Origin: Nitrospirota bacterium
GTDB lineage: Bacteria; Nitrospirota; Nitrospiria; Nitrospirales; Nitrospiraceae
Length of the DNA stretch: 64,000 bases
Reading direction: 5' to 3'
NCBI GenBank assembly: GCA_040757595.1
Contig: JBFLWP010000013.1
Coordinates: forward strand, 55,989-119,988
The notes beneath the pieces were generated by a model. That model searched no databases, had not been told where the DNA came from, and saw only the letters and a program-made list of their open reading frames with translations. The position numbers and the translations under genes are program-made. This document shows, in pieces, positions 1 to 7,672 of this stretch (its first letter is position 1; each line of letters starts with the position of its first letter).

Positions 1-3000
1 AATGATGTGCTCTTCGGCGGCGAGGGCAATGATTGGTTGCTGGGCGACAGCCCGATCAATCCCTCGACCGTTTCCGGCAACGACTTTCTGGATGGCGGCG
101 CCGGCAATGACCTTCTGGAAGGCGAAGGCGGAGACGATGTGCTGGCGGGAGGAGCCGACGACGACTGGCTCTACGGGGGCTCGGAAGTTGATGCTGATTC
201 CCCGGGAAACGATGTGTTGGATGGCGGTGCCGGGAATGACGAGGTGCATGGCGGTGGAGGCAACGACGTGTTGGTGGGAGGAGTAGGGAATGATCGGTTG
301 TCGGGAGATGATGTGGTGAACAGGCTCGGCGGCCTGAGCGTTTCTTCCACGCCGGGTTCCGACGATCTTGATGGTGGCAAAGGTGATGACCTGCTCTACG
401 GCAGTGGTGGAAGCGATGTGCTGGTCGGTGGGGCGGGGAACGATCTCCTGGTCGGTGACGACTTTATTTTTGGTCCTCCGCCTATGCCCGGCCTCTCTTC
501 ACAGGATTTCTTCCGTTACTCGGCTTCCAGTGGGAACGATCAGCTCGACGGCGGCGAAGGGGATGACCAACTGTACGGAGGGGCGGGAGACGACACTCTC
601 ACTGGCGGAGCGGGAAAGGATCTGCTCTACGGGGATCGCTGTGCCTTACGTGGCATAGATGTTGGTGACACTTTCGTTGGCGGCAATGACACCCTGGATG
701 GCGGGGATGGAGACGATTACCTCGATGGCGGCGTCGGCCACGACGTACTCACGGGCGGCGAGGGCTCGGATCAGCTCTATGGCGGAGATGGGAGTGATCA
801 GCTCGACGGGGGAGCGGGAGACGATCTATTGCAGGGCGATGGTGGCTCAGTGTTCGGAGTGGGGGACGACACGCTGCTGGGCGGAGCGGGCAACGATCAA
901 CTGTTCGGCGGTGAAGGGAACAATCTGCTGGATGGTGGGACGGGCAACGATTTCCTTGCCGGCGGCGAAGGCAACAACACCTATGTGTTCGGTCGGGGCT
1001 ATGGCCAGGACAGGGTGGGGTACGGGCTGTTCTCCGACAACGGCGCCAGCAACGTGGTCCAGATGGGGGCCGACGTGGGGCCGGACGACGTCCAGATGGT
1101 GCGCTCCGGGGCGGACCTGATCTTCCGTCTGGCCGGCACGACCGACCAGCTCACCTTTCAGGCCTTCTTTGGCCCGGACTATACCCGGCAGGCCACGGTG
1201 CAGTTTGCCAACGGAACGGTCTGGGATAACGAGACGATCAAGGATCGACTGCTCACCGGAGACGGGGAGAAACGGCGGTTGGAAGGATTCACGGACCGAG
1301 ATGATGTGATCCAGGGGACAGGTACGAACGAGGTCCTTGCCGGGCTGGGCGGGAATGACACCTTGGCTGGTAGCGCCGGGAATGACCGCCTCTATGGAGG
1401 CTCCGGCAGCGACATCTATCGGTTCGGCCGTGGCTCTGGGCGCGATACGGTCCTCGACCTGCTCCGTGCTGGTGGCGGCTCGGGAGGACCTCCCCCTTCG
1501 TTCGCCTTTGGCGGGGAAGGCGCGGCCACGTTCGCCGCGAGCAGCAACGACCTCGACACGATCCGCATGGATGCCGACATTGCACCGGGCGATGTGACCG
1601 TCTTGCGGAACGGGCATCATCTGGTGCTCCAGCTCGATGGCACTCCCGATCGGTTGACGCTCGCCTACTTCTTCGCTGATCCGGCGCTACAGGCCAAGCA
1701 GGTGGAGTTTGCCGACGGCACGGTGTGGGACGCTGCCACGCTTAGCGCACAGGTGAGCGGGGGTACGACCGATGGAGACGACGGAGGTGTGCCGCCGGAC
1801 CCCTCGGGCGGCGGAGGCACTCCCTTGCAGAATGAGGATGACGTGCTGGAGGGGACGGTGGGAGCCGACCTGTTGGCCGGCGGCATCGGCAATGACACAT
1901 ACGTGGTGAATGACCCAGGAGATGTCGTGGTGGAATTGCCGGACGAAGGGATTGATACGGTTCGCAGCTCGGTGAGTTACACATTGGGCGCCAACGTCGA
2001 AAACCTGACGCTAACAGGCGGCGAGGAAATCACCGGGACCGGCAACGAATTGGACAACGGTTTAAGCGGTAACAGCGGTGACAATGTCCTGAGGGGGGGA
2101 GCCGGGAACGACACCTACCTGTTCGGGCGAGGAAGCGGACGGGACATCCTTATGGACGATGATGCCACAGTCGGGAATCTGGATACGGTTCAAATGGCTG
2201 ACGATGTCTCGCCTGGCGATGTGACAATCACACGCAGTAGCGATGATCTGGTGTTGAGCCTCACTGGGACGACCGATCAACTGACGGTCCTGGGCTTCTT
2301 CTCGGACTCCGCCCACCAGGTCGAGCAGGTGTCTTTCGCCGATGGGACCGTCTGGGATGTGGCGGCGCTTATGGATCGGCTTCCCCAGACCCTTGTTGGG
2401 ACCAGCGGGGCAGACACGCTCTACGGGGGAGCCGGGGCGGACATGCTGGATGGAGGCGCGGGGGATGACCAGCTCTATGGCTATGAGGGCCACGACACCT
2501 ACCTCTTCGGCAGCGGAGCTGGGCAAGACACGGTGCTGGACTATGACCCTGGGGTAGGGAATACCGATGCCGTCCGTCTGGGGATCGATGTCACGTCCTC
2601 CGACCTGACCGTCACGCGGAGCGGCGACGACCTGGTGCTCGGCATCAATGGAACCAACGATCAGCTCACAGTCCAGTCCTTCTTCCTCGGTTCGGCCTAT
2701 CGCGTGGAGGAAGTGCAATTTACGGACGGGACGGTTTGGGACGCGGAGACCCTGACGGACAAGACTCGGTTGCTTCAACAGGGCGGAACGGGGAATGACT
2801 TCCTCCCTGGCGTATCGCCGGGGGGCCTCGGGGCCGACGACCTGCTGATCGGCGGGGCCGGTAACGACACACTCGTAGGCGACAATCTGAGCGGGGCTGG
2901 CTTTGGGGGCCGCGACAAACTGCTGGGAGGAGATGGCAACGATCTCCTGTTTGGCCGCGGCGGCGATGATGTTGTGGACAGCGGGGCGGGCGATGATCTG

Positions 3001-6000
3001 CTCCAAGGAGATGGCGGGTTCACGGAGGGGTTCAGCGGGCAGCCGGTCGGGGACGCGGACGTGCCGGGGAATGATGTCCTCCTTGGCGGAGATGGGTATG
3101 ACAGCCTGTATGGGGCTGGAGGTGACGACTATCTCGATGGTGGGGCGGGGGATGACTTCCTGTCCGGCGACGGTGGATATGGGTTCCCGGCCTTCGTCGG
3201 CACCGCCTTTCCGGGCAATGATGCGCTGCTGGGCGGGGAGGGGAACGACCAACTCAACGGCGGGACCGGCGATGATCTGCTGGACGGCGGGACCGGACTG
3301 GACACGCTGATCGGCGGCGCGGGCAACGACACCTTCGTGTTCGGCCGAGGGTACGGTCAGGACACGATTGAGGGCTTCGGCCTTGACGGAGACTTCTCGC
3401 CCACTTCGGTCAATACGGTTCGGTTTGGGGAGGGCATCGTGGCCTCCGAGGTGTCTGTCCTCCGCACCGGCGAGTGGGTCCAGAACGATCTCATTTTGCG
3501 GATCAACGGGACAGGCGATCAGGTCACCGTGCGAGAGTTTTTGGGCGGTGCGTATACCCCGATCCAGCGAGTCCAGTTTGCGGACGGCATCGTCTGGGAC
3601 TTGGACACCTTGAAGGGTCTGGCGACAACGATCGTGGGCACCATGGACGCCGATATCCTCACAGGAGCGGATCTCAACGAAACACTGAGCGGCCTGGATG
3701 GCGATGACACGCTGGACGGCGGCCTTGGAGTGGATACGCTCGCCGGCGGAGCCGGAGACGACACCTATCTCATTGACAACGAGTTTGACATAATCGTGGA
3801 AGTAGTCAACGAAGGGCTCGATTCGGTCATGAGTTCTGTCAATTACACCCTGCCGGACCATGTGGAGAATCAGACGTTGCGGGATACCTTTGATGACTTC
3901 GGCTCTCTGGATCAGGAGCGGAGCGCGATCGTGGGGATCGGTAACGACGGCGACAACGTGCTGACCGGGAACAGCGTCGGGAACATTCTCGACGGTGGAG
4001 CAGGGAATGATGTGCTGACCGGAAGACCGGGAGGGTCGAGCGGCGGAGGGGCGGGCGGACCGGCGGCGATGGTCGCTTCGTTCAGCGAAGGGGGTGAAGG
4101 CGGGGAAGGCAGCTTCGGCGGGTCCGGAACCGATGACGACATCCTGATCGGAGGCGCGGGCGACGATACGTATCTGTTCAACCTGGGCGACGGCGTGGAC
4201 ACGATTGTAGACACGGCCTTGCCCGGTGAGGGCAATCGTATCCGGTTCGGCGAGGGCATTACGGCGGACGATCTCGCTTTTACCCAGGATCAAGACACGT
4301 TGGCCATTGCCGTCGGTCCCGATGGCGACACGGTTCTGCTCTCTCACTTCGACCCCAGGGGGCTGCAAGGGTCCTTTGTCGTGGACACCTTGGAATTTGC
4401 CGATGGGACGCAACTCCAGTTGGTCGGGTTGTTCACTCCCGTGCCGACGATCACTGGCACGGCGGATGGCGACACGATCTATGCTGGCGACGACGCCGAC
4501 GTGATTGATGCCCTTGAGGGGAACGATGTCGTACTGGCCGGCGGGGGCAACGACATCGTCTGGGGCGGGGATGGGAACGACTGGCTGGAAGGGGGCGTCG
4601 GCGGGGATCAGCTCGCCGGAGGGTTTGGCGATGACCGCCTGGACGGGAATGAAGGCGACGATGTTCTGCAGGGCGATGCGGGCAACGACATTCTGATCGG
4701 CCGCGAAGGGGCGGATCAGCTCTTCGGCGGGGAGGGGGACGACTCGCTCTATGCCGATGCGGACGACGTGGTGGTTCAGGGCGGAGCCGGGTTCGACATG
4801 GTGTTCGTGCAAGGTGCAGCGGGTCTAACGTCGGATTTGAGTCAGGCCCAGGTGGAGCAGATTTTCGGCGGCGCGGGCAACGATGTGTTCTCGACGAGCG
4901 GCACGGGCGCGATCATGGCTTGGGGGAACGGGGGGGACGATGCCCTGACCGGAGGGGCCAATCATGACCAACTCTTCGGTGGAACTGGCACCGATCAGGT
5001 CAGTGGCGGAGACGGGAACGACTGGCTCGAGGGTGGGGCCGGGAATGACCAGTTGGTCGGCGGCGCGGGCGATGATCGGCTTGATGGGAACGAGGGCAGC
5101 GACTTCCTGGATGGCGGCGCTGGCAACGACGTGCTCATTGGCCGTGAGGGAGTGGATCAGCTCTTTGGCGGGGACGGGGACGATCAGCTCCACGTTGACA
5201 GTGACGACACGGTGGTACAGGGCGGGGCCGGGGTGGATACGGTGTTCGTGCAGGGCACGGGGGGCGTGACGCTGGACCTGGGCCAGGCGCAGGTGGAGCA
5301 GGCCTTCGGCGGGGCCGGCAACGACGTGTTTACGACGAGCGGCACGAGCGCCATCACGATCTGGGGGGACGGGGGCGACGACACTCTCAACGGCGGGATC
5401 GGCAATGATGCGCTATTCGGGGGGACAGGGAGTGATCAACTCGCTGGCGGGGACGGCAGTGACTATCTGGAGGGGGGCGCTGACCACGATGTCCTGACCG
5501 GTGGAGATGGCAACGACCGTCTGGATGGGAACGAAGGGGATGACATTTCGAATGGTGGTGCGGGCGACGACGTGCTATTGGGCGGGGAAGGAGCCGACAG
5601 CCTGTCTGGCGGGGAGGGCGATGACCAACTGTACGTGGATGCGGACGACGCGAGCGTGGACGGGGGCGCTGGCTCCGACACGGTGTTTGTGCAAGGGACG
5701 GGGGGCTTAACGTTGGATCTAGGGCAGGCCAGCGTGGAGCAGGCCTTCGGTGGGGAAGGGGATGACTCGTTCACGACTACAGGAAGTGCAGCGATCACGG
5801 CCTTCGGGAACGGCGGGAGCGATACCCTGACCGGCGGGATGGGCAACGACTATCTGTTCGGGGGCGCGGGCAACGATCAGCTCACTGGTAGTGCGGGGAA
5901 CGACTACCTGGAAGGCGGGAGCGGCGACGATACCTATCATGTTGATCCAGAGTTTGGCCAAGATTCAGTCTATGATCGTGACATCGTGGCTGGGAACAGT

Positions 6001-6321
6001 GACCTCCTGAGCTTCGGGTCCGGAATCGATCCGCTGGATCTGATCCTGGAGCAGAGCGGGAATAACCTGCAGATCTCACGGTATGGGTCAACTGACAGGG
6101 TCACGATTCAGAACTGGTATGGGGATTCCGCGGATCAGATCGAGACCATCCAAGCGGGTGATGGCAGCCTTCTGCTCAACGATCAAGTGAGCCAGTTGAT
6201 CCAGGCGATGGCCCAGTTCACTATCAGCAATGGGATGACTTGGGCCCAAGCCATTCAGCAGCGGCCCAATGATGTCCAGGCGATCCTGGCTGCGTCCTGG
6301 CAGCCAGCGAGCCAGCCTTAA
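1..6321 (+). CDS. Giant RTX-repeat calcium-binding secreted protein, 5' truncated
   Basis: The reading frame is open from the first base, so the true start lies upstream; 2106 residues are visible. Nearly the whole length is glycine/aspartate nonapeptide repeats of the GGxGxDxLx type, which in known RTX proteins bind Ca2+ and fold into parallel beta-rolls after export. Between repeat blocks are about six haemolysin-type calcium-binding-related modules, each ending in a form of FADGTVWD, and VENLTLTG-type segments near 2000 and 3860. The last third carries three exact-length 147-residue super-repeats. The C-terminus (SQLIQAMAQF and onward) is repeat-free, as expected for an uncleaved type I secretion signal. 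The matching ABC exporter and HlyD adaptor are about 4 kb downstream. No enzymatic domain is visible, so a surface, adhesion or matrix role is inferred; an N-terminal functional domain could lie outside the window. Confidence 0.9.
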   Translation, partial: NDVLFGGEGNDWLLGDSPINPSTVSGNDFLDGGAGNDLLEGEGGDDVLAGGADDDWLYGGSEVDADSPGNDVLDGGAGNDEVHGGGGNDVLVGGVGNDRLSGDDVVNRLGGLSVSSTPGSDDLDGGKGDDLLYGSGGSDVLVGGAGNDLLVGDDFIFGPPPMPGLSSQDFFRYSASSGNDQLDGGEGDDQLYGGAGDDTLTGGAGKDLLYGDRCALRGIDVGDTFVGGNDTLDGGDGDDYLDGGVGHDVLTGGEGSDQLYGGDGSDQLDGGAGDDLLQGDGGSVFGVGDDTLLGGAGNDQLFGGEGNNLLDGGTGNDFLAGGEGNNTYVFGRGYGQDRVGYGLFSDNGASNVVQMGADVGPDDVQMVRSGADLIFRLAGTTDQLTFQAFFGPDYTRQATVQFANGTVWDNETIKDRLLTGDGEKRRLEGFTDRDDVIQGTGTNEVLAGLGGNDTLAGSAGNDRLYGGSGSDIYRFGRGSGRDTVLDLLRAGGGSGGPPPSFAFGGEGAATFAASSNDLDTIRMDADIAPGDVTVLRNGHHLVLQLDGTPDRLTLAYFFADPALQAKQVEFADGTVWDAATLSAQVSGGTTDGDDGGVPPDPSGGGGTPLQNEDDVLEGTVGADLLAGGIGNDTYVVNDPGDVVVELPDEGIDTVRSSVSYTLGANVENLTLTGGEEITGTGNELDNGLSGNSGDNVLRGGAGNDTYLFGRGSGRDILMDDDATVGNLDTVQMADDVSPGDVTITRSSDDLVLSLTGTTDQLTVLGFFSDSAHQVEQVSFADGTVWDVAALMDRLPQTLVGTSGADTLYGGAGADMLDGGAGDDQLYGYEGHDTYLFGSGAGQDTVLDYDPGVGNTDAVRLGIDVTSSDLTVTRSGDDLVLGINGTNDQLTVQSFFLGSAYRVEEVQFTDGTVWDAETLTDKTRLLQQGGTGNDFLPGVSPGGLGADDLLIGGAGNDTLVGDNLSGAGFGGRDKLLGGDGNDLLFGRGGDDVVDSGAGDDLLQGDGGFTEGFSGQPVGDADVPGNDVLLGGDGYDSLYGAGGDDYLDGGAGDDFLSGDGGYGFPAFVGTAFPGNDALLGGEGNDQLNGGTGDDLLDGGTGLDTLIGGAGNDTFVFGRGYGQDTIEGFGLDGDFSPTSVNTVRFGEGIVASEVSVLRTGEWVQNDLILRINGTGDQVTVREFLGGAYTPIQRVQFADGIVWDLDTLKGLATTIVGTMDADILTGADLNETLSGLDGDDTLDGGLGVDTLAGGAGDDTYLIDNEFDIIVEVVNEGLDSVMSSVNYTLPDHVENQTLRDTFDDFGSLDQERSAIVGIGNDGDNVLTGNSVGNILDGGAGNDVLTGRPGGSSGGGAGGPAAMVASFSEGGEGGEGSFGGSGTDDDILIGGAGDDTYLFNLGDGVDTIVDTALPGEGNRIRFGEGITADDLAFTQDQDTLAIAVGPDGDTVLLSHFDPRGLQGSFVVDTLEFADGTQLQLVGLFTPVPTITGTADGDTIYAGDDADVIDALEGNDVVLAGGGNDIVWGGDGNDWLEGGVGGDQLAGGFGDDRLDGNEGDDVLQGDAGNDILIGREGADQLFGGEGDDSLYADADDVVVQGGAGFDMVFVQGAAGLTSDLSQAQVEQIFGGAGNDVFSTSGTGAIMAWGNGGDDALTGGANHDQLFGGTGTDQVSGGDGNDWLEGGAGNDQLVGGAGDDRLDGNEGSDFLDGGAGNDVLIGREGVDQLFGGDGDDQLHVDSDDTVVQGGAGVDTVFVQGTGGVTLDLGQAQVEQAFGGAGNDVFTTSGTSAITIWGDGGDDTLNGGIGNDALFGGTGSDQLAGGDGSDYLEGGADHDVLTGGDGNDRLDGNEGDDISNGGAGDDVLLGGEGADSLSGGEGDDQLYVDADDASVDGGAGSDTVFVQGTGGLTLDLGQASVEQAFGGEGDDSFTTTGSAAITAFGNGGSDTLTGGMGNDYLFGGAGNDQLTGSAGNDYLEGGSGDDTYHVDPEFGQDSVYDRDIVAGNSDLLSFGSGIDPLDLILEQSGNNLQISRYGSTDRVTIQNWYGDSADQIETIQAGDGSLLLNDQVSQLIQAMAQFTISNGMTWAQAIQQRPNDVQAILAASWQPASQP
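4570..5892 (+). repeat. Three 441-bp tandem super-repeats within the first RTX gene
   Basis: The equivalent VFVQG codons begin at 4801, 5242 and 5683, exactly 441 bp apart; the GNDWLEGG-like boundary at 4570, 5011 and 5452 gives the same period. Each unit contains RTX nonapeptides plus a non-RTX stretch with VEQ.FGG and a TSGT-like sequence. The units have diverged in sequence but not in length. Confidence 0.92.
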
Positions 6322-6447
6322 TCCCAGCCATCCGGTTTTGTGGTAATGTTTGTGGGTGTCTGAAGCGAGGCCTCCCGTGTCCTGGCTCATTCGCGTCTCG
6401 CTGCTCGTGCTGGGAGCCCTCCCGACCGTCTCCATTGAAGGAGAGCC

Positions 6448-6834
6448 ATGACGCACCGGATGACGGTGGTATTCATGCTCGGTCTGGTTGGGACGCTGGG
6501 CGTCGCGGTGGCTCCGTCCTGGGCCCAGAACCTGCCCGCTCCTTCGAGCCCGCAGAGCCAACTGGCGCAGAGCCCGGCGGAGGGGTCTCAGCTTCCCGCA
6601 CTCCCCGGCACCACGACGGTGCCCACCACCCAACCGAGCACCGCGCCCGGGCTCAACCAAACCCCCAGTTCGGGACGGCCGGCGCCCTCGGCGGGCCGCG
6701 GGCTGCCCGGGATGCCCGGCGGATCTTCCTTGAATGCCCCGATGGGGGCTGGCGATCCGGCCGCCCGATTCAGCCGGCCTCCGGTGATCGGTCCGGTGAC
6801 CTGCGACCTGGTCCTCGATCCTGCTTGCTTGTGA
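6448..6834 (+). CDS. Small secreted proline-rich hypothetical protein
   Basis: Encodes 128 residues with a typical Sec signal peptide: MTHR, a hydrophobic stretch, and a probable cleavage site after APSWAQ near residue 26. The mature part is rich in Pro, Ser, Gln and Gly with no recognisable fold, and ends in a short segment with two cysteines (GPVTCDLVLDPACL). A good ribosome-binding site (aaggagag) precedes the ATG. It lies 126 bp after the first RTX gene on the same strand. I do not recognise the family; the two C-terminal cysteines could form a disulphide after export. An accessory envelope protein is possible but unproven. Confidence 0.7.
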   Translation: MTHRMTVVFMLGLVGTLGVAVAPSWAQNLPAPSSPQSQLAQSPAEGSQLPALPGTTTVPTTQPSTAPGLNQTPSSGRPAPSAGRGLPGMPGGSSLNAPMGAGDPAARFSRPPVIGPVTCDLVLDPACL

Positions 6835-6858
6835 ACGTCCGCGCCAGCCTCTCCCGCG

Positions 6859-6999
6859 CTAGCCTCTCCCCTGTGGGTTTCGGTCCTCGGCCGCCGTCCC
6901 TTTGCGTTCCTGCCGGCGGGCGATCCAGTCACACACCAGGACCCACCCGAGGAGGAGGATCGGGAACAGGAACGCGAAGTAGAGAAGGAACGGTTCCAT
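6859..6999 (-). CDS. 46-residue single-span membrane micro-protein
   Basis: Starts MEPFLLYFAFLF, continues as one strongly hydrophobic helix (about residues 4-24), then a basic tail with ARRQERK. This is the layout of an N-out, positive-inside single-pass membrane peptide. It follows the other micro-protein (7044-7193) by 44 bp on the same strand, so the two are probably co-transcribed, against the direction of the flanking RTX genes. The ribosome-binding site is weak. The start was chosen because the hydrophobic helix begins at once; upstream in-frame codons give low-complexity Arg/Gly sequence. Function unknown; small subunits of respiratory complexes have similar layouts, but nothing here identifies one. 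Confidence 0.55.
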   Translation of the reverse strand: MEPFLLYFAFLFPILLLGWVLVCDWIARRQERKGTAAEDRNPQGRG

Positions 7000-7043
7000 C
7001 GCGCGCCTCTGCGGCTCCGCTGGCCGGCCGGCGTTGGGGCCTT

Positions 7044-7193
7044 TCAGGCCGCCTTCCGCGTGCTCGGCTGGCCTTCCTGCTTCTCCGGCTCCTCTTCGGG
7101 CATGTGGACGGCGCTCTCCACGATCGAGTCCACCACGAACAGGAACAACATCGCCGCCAGCGTCAGCACCGTCATGATGATTCCCCAAGCCAT
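7044..7193 (-). CDS. 49-residue single-span membrane micro-protein
   Basis: Starts MAWGIIMTVLTLAAM: a hydrophobic helix (about residues 3-25) followed by an acidic then basic tail (EEEPEKQ, then STRKAA). A gggaggga ribosome-binding site sits just upstream of the ATG, which decides this start over a longer upstream extension with no coding character. It is the first of two tandem micro-ORFs pointing away from the second RTX gene. No family recognised. Its clear Shine-Dalgarno and clean transmembrane/tail pattern make it likely to be translated. Confidence 0.6.
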   Translation of the reverse strand: MAWGIIMTVLTLAAMLFLFVVDSIVESAVHMPEEEPEKQEGQPSTRKAA

Positions 7194-7672
7194 GGTCGGT
7201 CCCTCCCGTGGTGGTGTGTGACCGAGTCTCTGTGCCGCCTCTCGACTAATGTGACTTCGAGCGCTTGTGCACTCCCTCAGTTGCCCGGTTCGCCCGTCCG
7301 CGCCGCCGGTAGCGCAAGAGCGGTGCCAAGGGGGATCGGGGTTGGGCCCAGATTGGGCAATGTCCATAACTCATTGATATATATTGGTTTACAGTTCTTT
7401 CTTGAGCCGCATGTGCCTGGACTGCCACGCGAGCGAAACCCAACCAAAAGGATAGATCGCTTGCCGGCTTGGATACGTAGTTCGTCGTGGGAAAGGCGCT
7501 GGGCCCAGCCGCCGGCGTGCTCGGGCTCCATGACGAATCCGCGTAGTACTGGATTTCGCCTAGCATCCGGTTGACTCGGGCCAAGGGCTCAGGGTACTGT
7601 TATCCAGTCTTTCCAGCCCTTGCCGACGGACCCGGGTTCCGCCTCCACGCGTTTTCAGAAAGGACGATCCCC
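7194..7672. other. 479-bp gene-free region upstream of the second RTX gene
   Basis: No convincing gene is present. It separates the divergent micro-protein pair from the second RTX gene and should hold promoters for both. A relatively AT-rich patch (about 7355-7400, with TTGGGC at 7353 and an ATATAT run at 7378) and a TTGACT element at 7571 are the main promoter-like features. Long open frames here on either strand are compositional. Confidence 0.6.
7571..7600 (+). promoter_or_regulatory. Possible sigma-70 promoter for the second RTX gene
   Basis: TTGACT at 7571-7576 matches the -35 consensus in five of six positions; an 18-bp spacer leads to TACTGT at 7595-7600, a poor -10. It lies 73 bp before the ATG at 7673. 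Only the -35 is strong. Confidence 0.35.

Noticed and set aside
2062..4812. Very long open frame on the minus strand opposite the first RTX gene (916 codons)
   Set aside because: It is the mirror of repetitive Gly/Asp codons; its product is low-complexity Val/Gln/Asp-rich sequence with no start signal or family features.
6435..7574. 379-codon plus-strand frame covering the 6.4-7.6 kb region
   Set aside because: Its product is Arg/Ser/Pro-rich compositional sequence; the overlapping 128-codon frame has a ribosome site and signal peptide instead.
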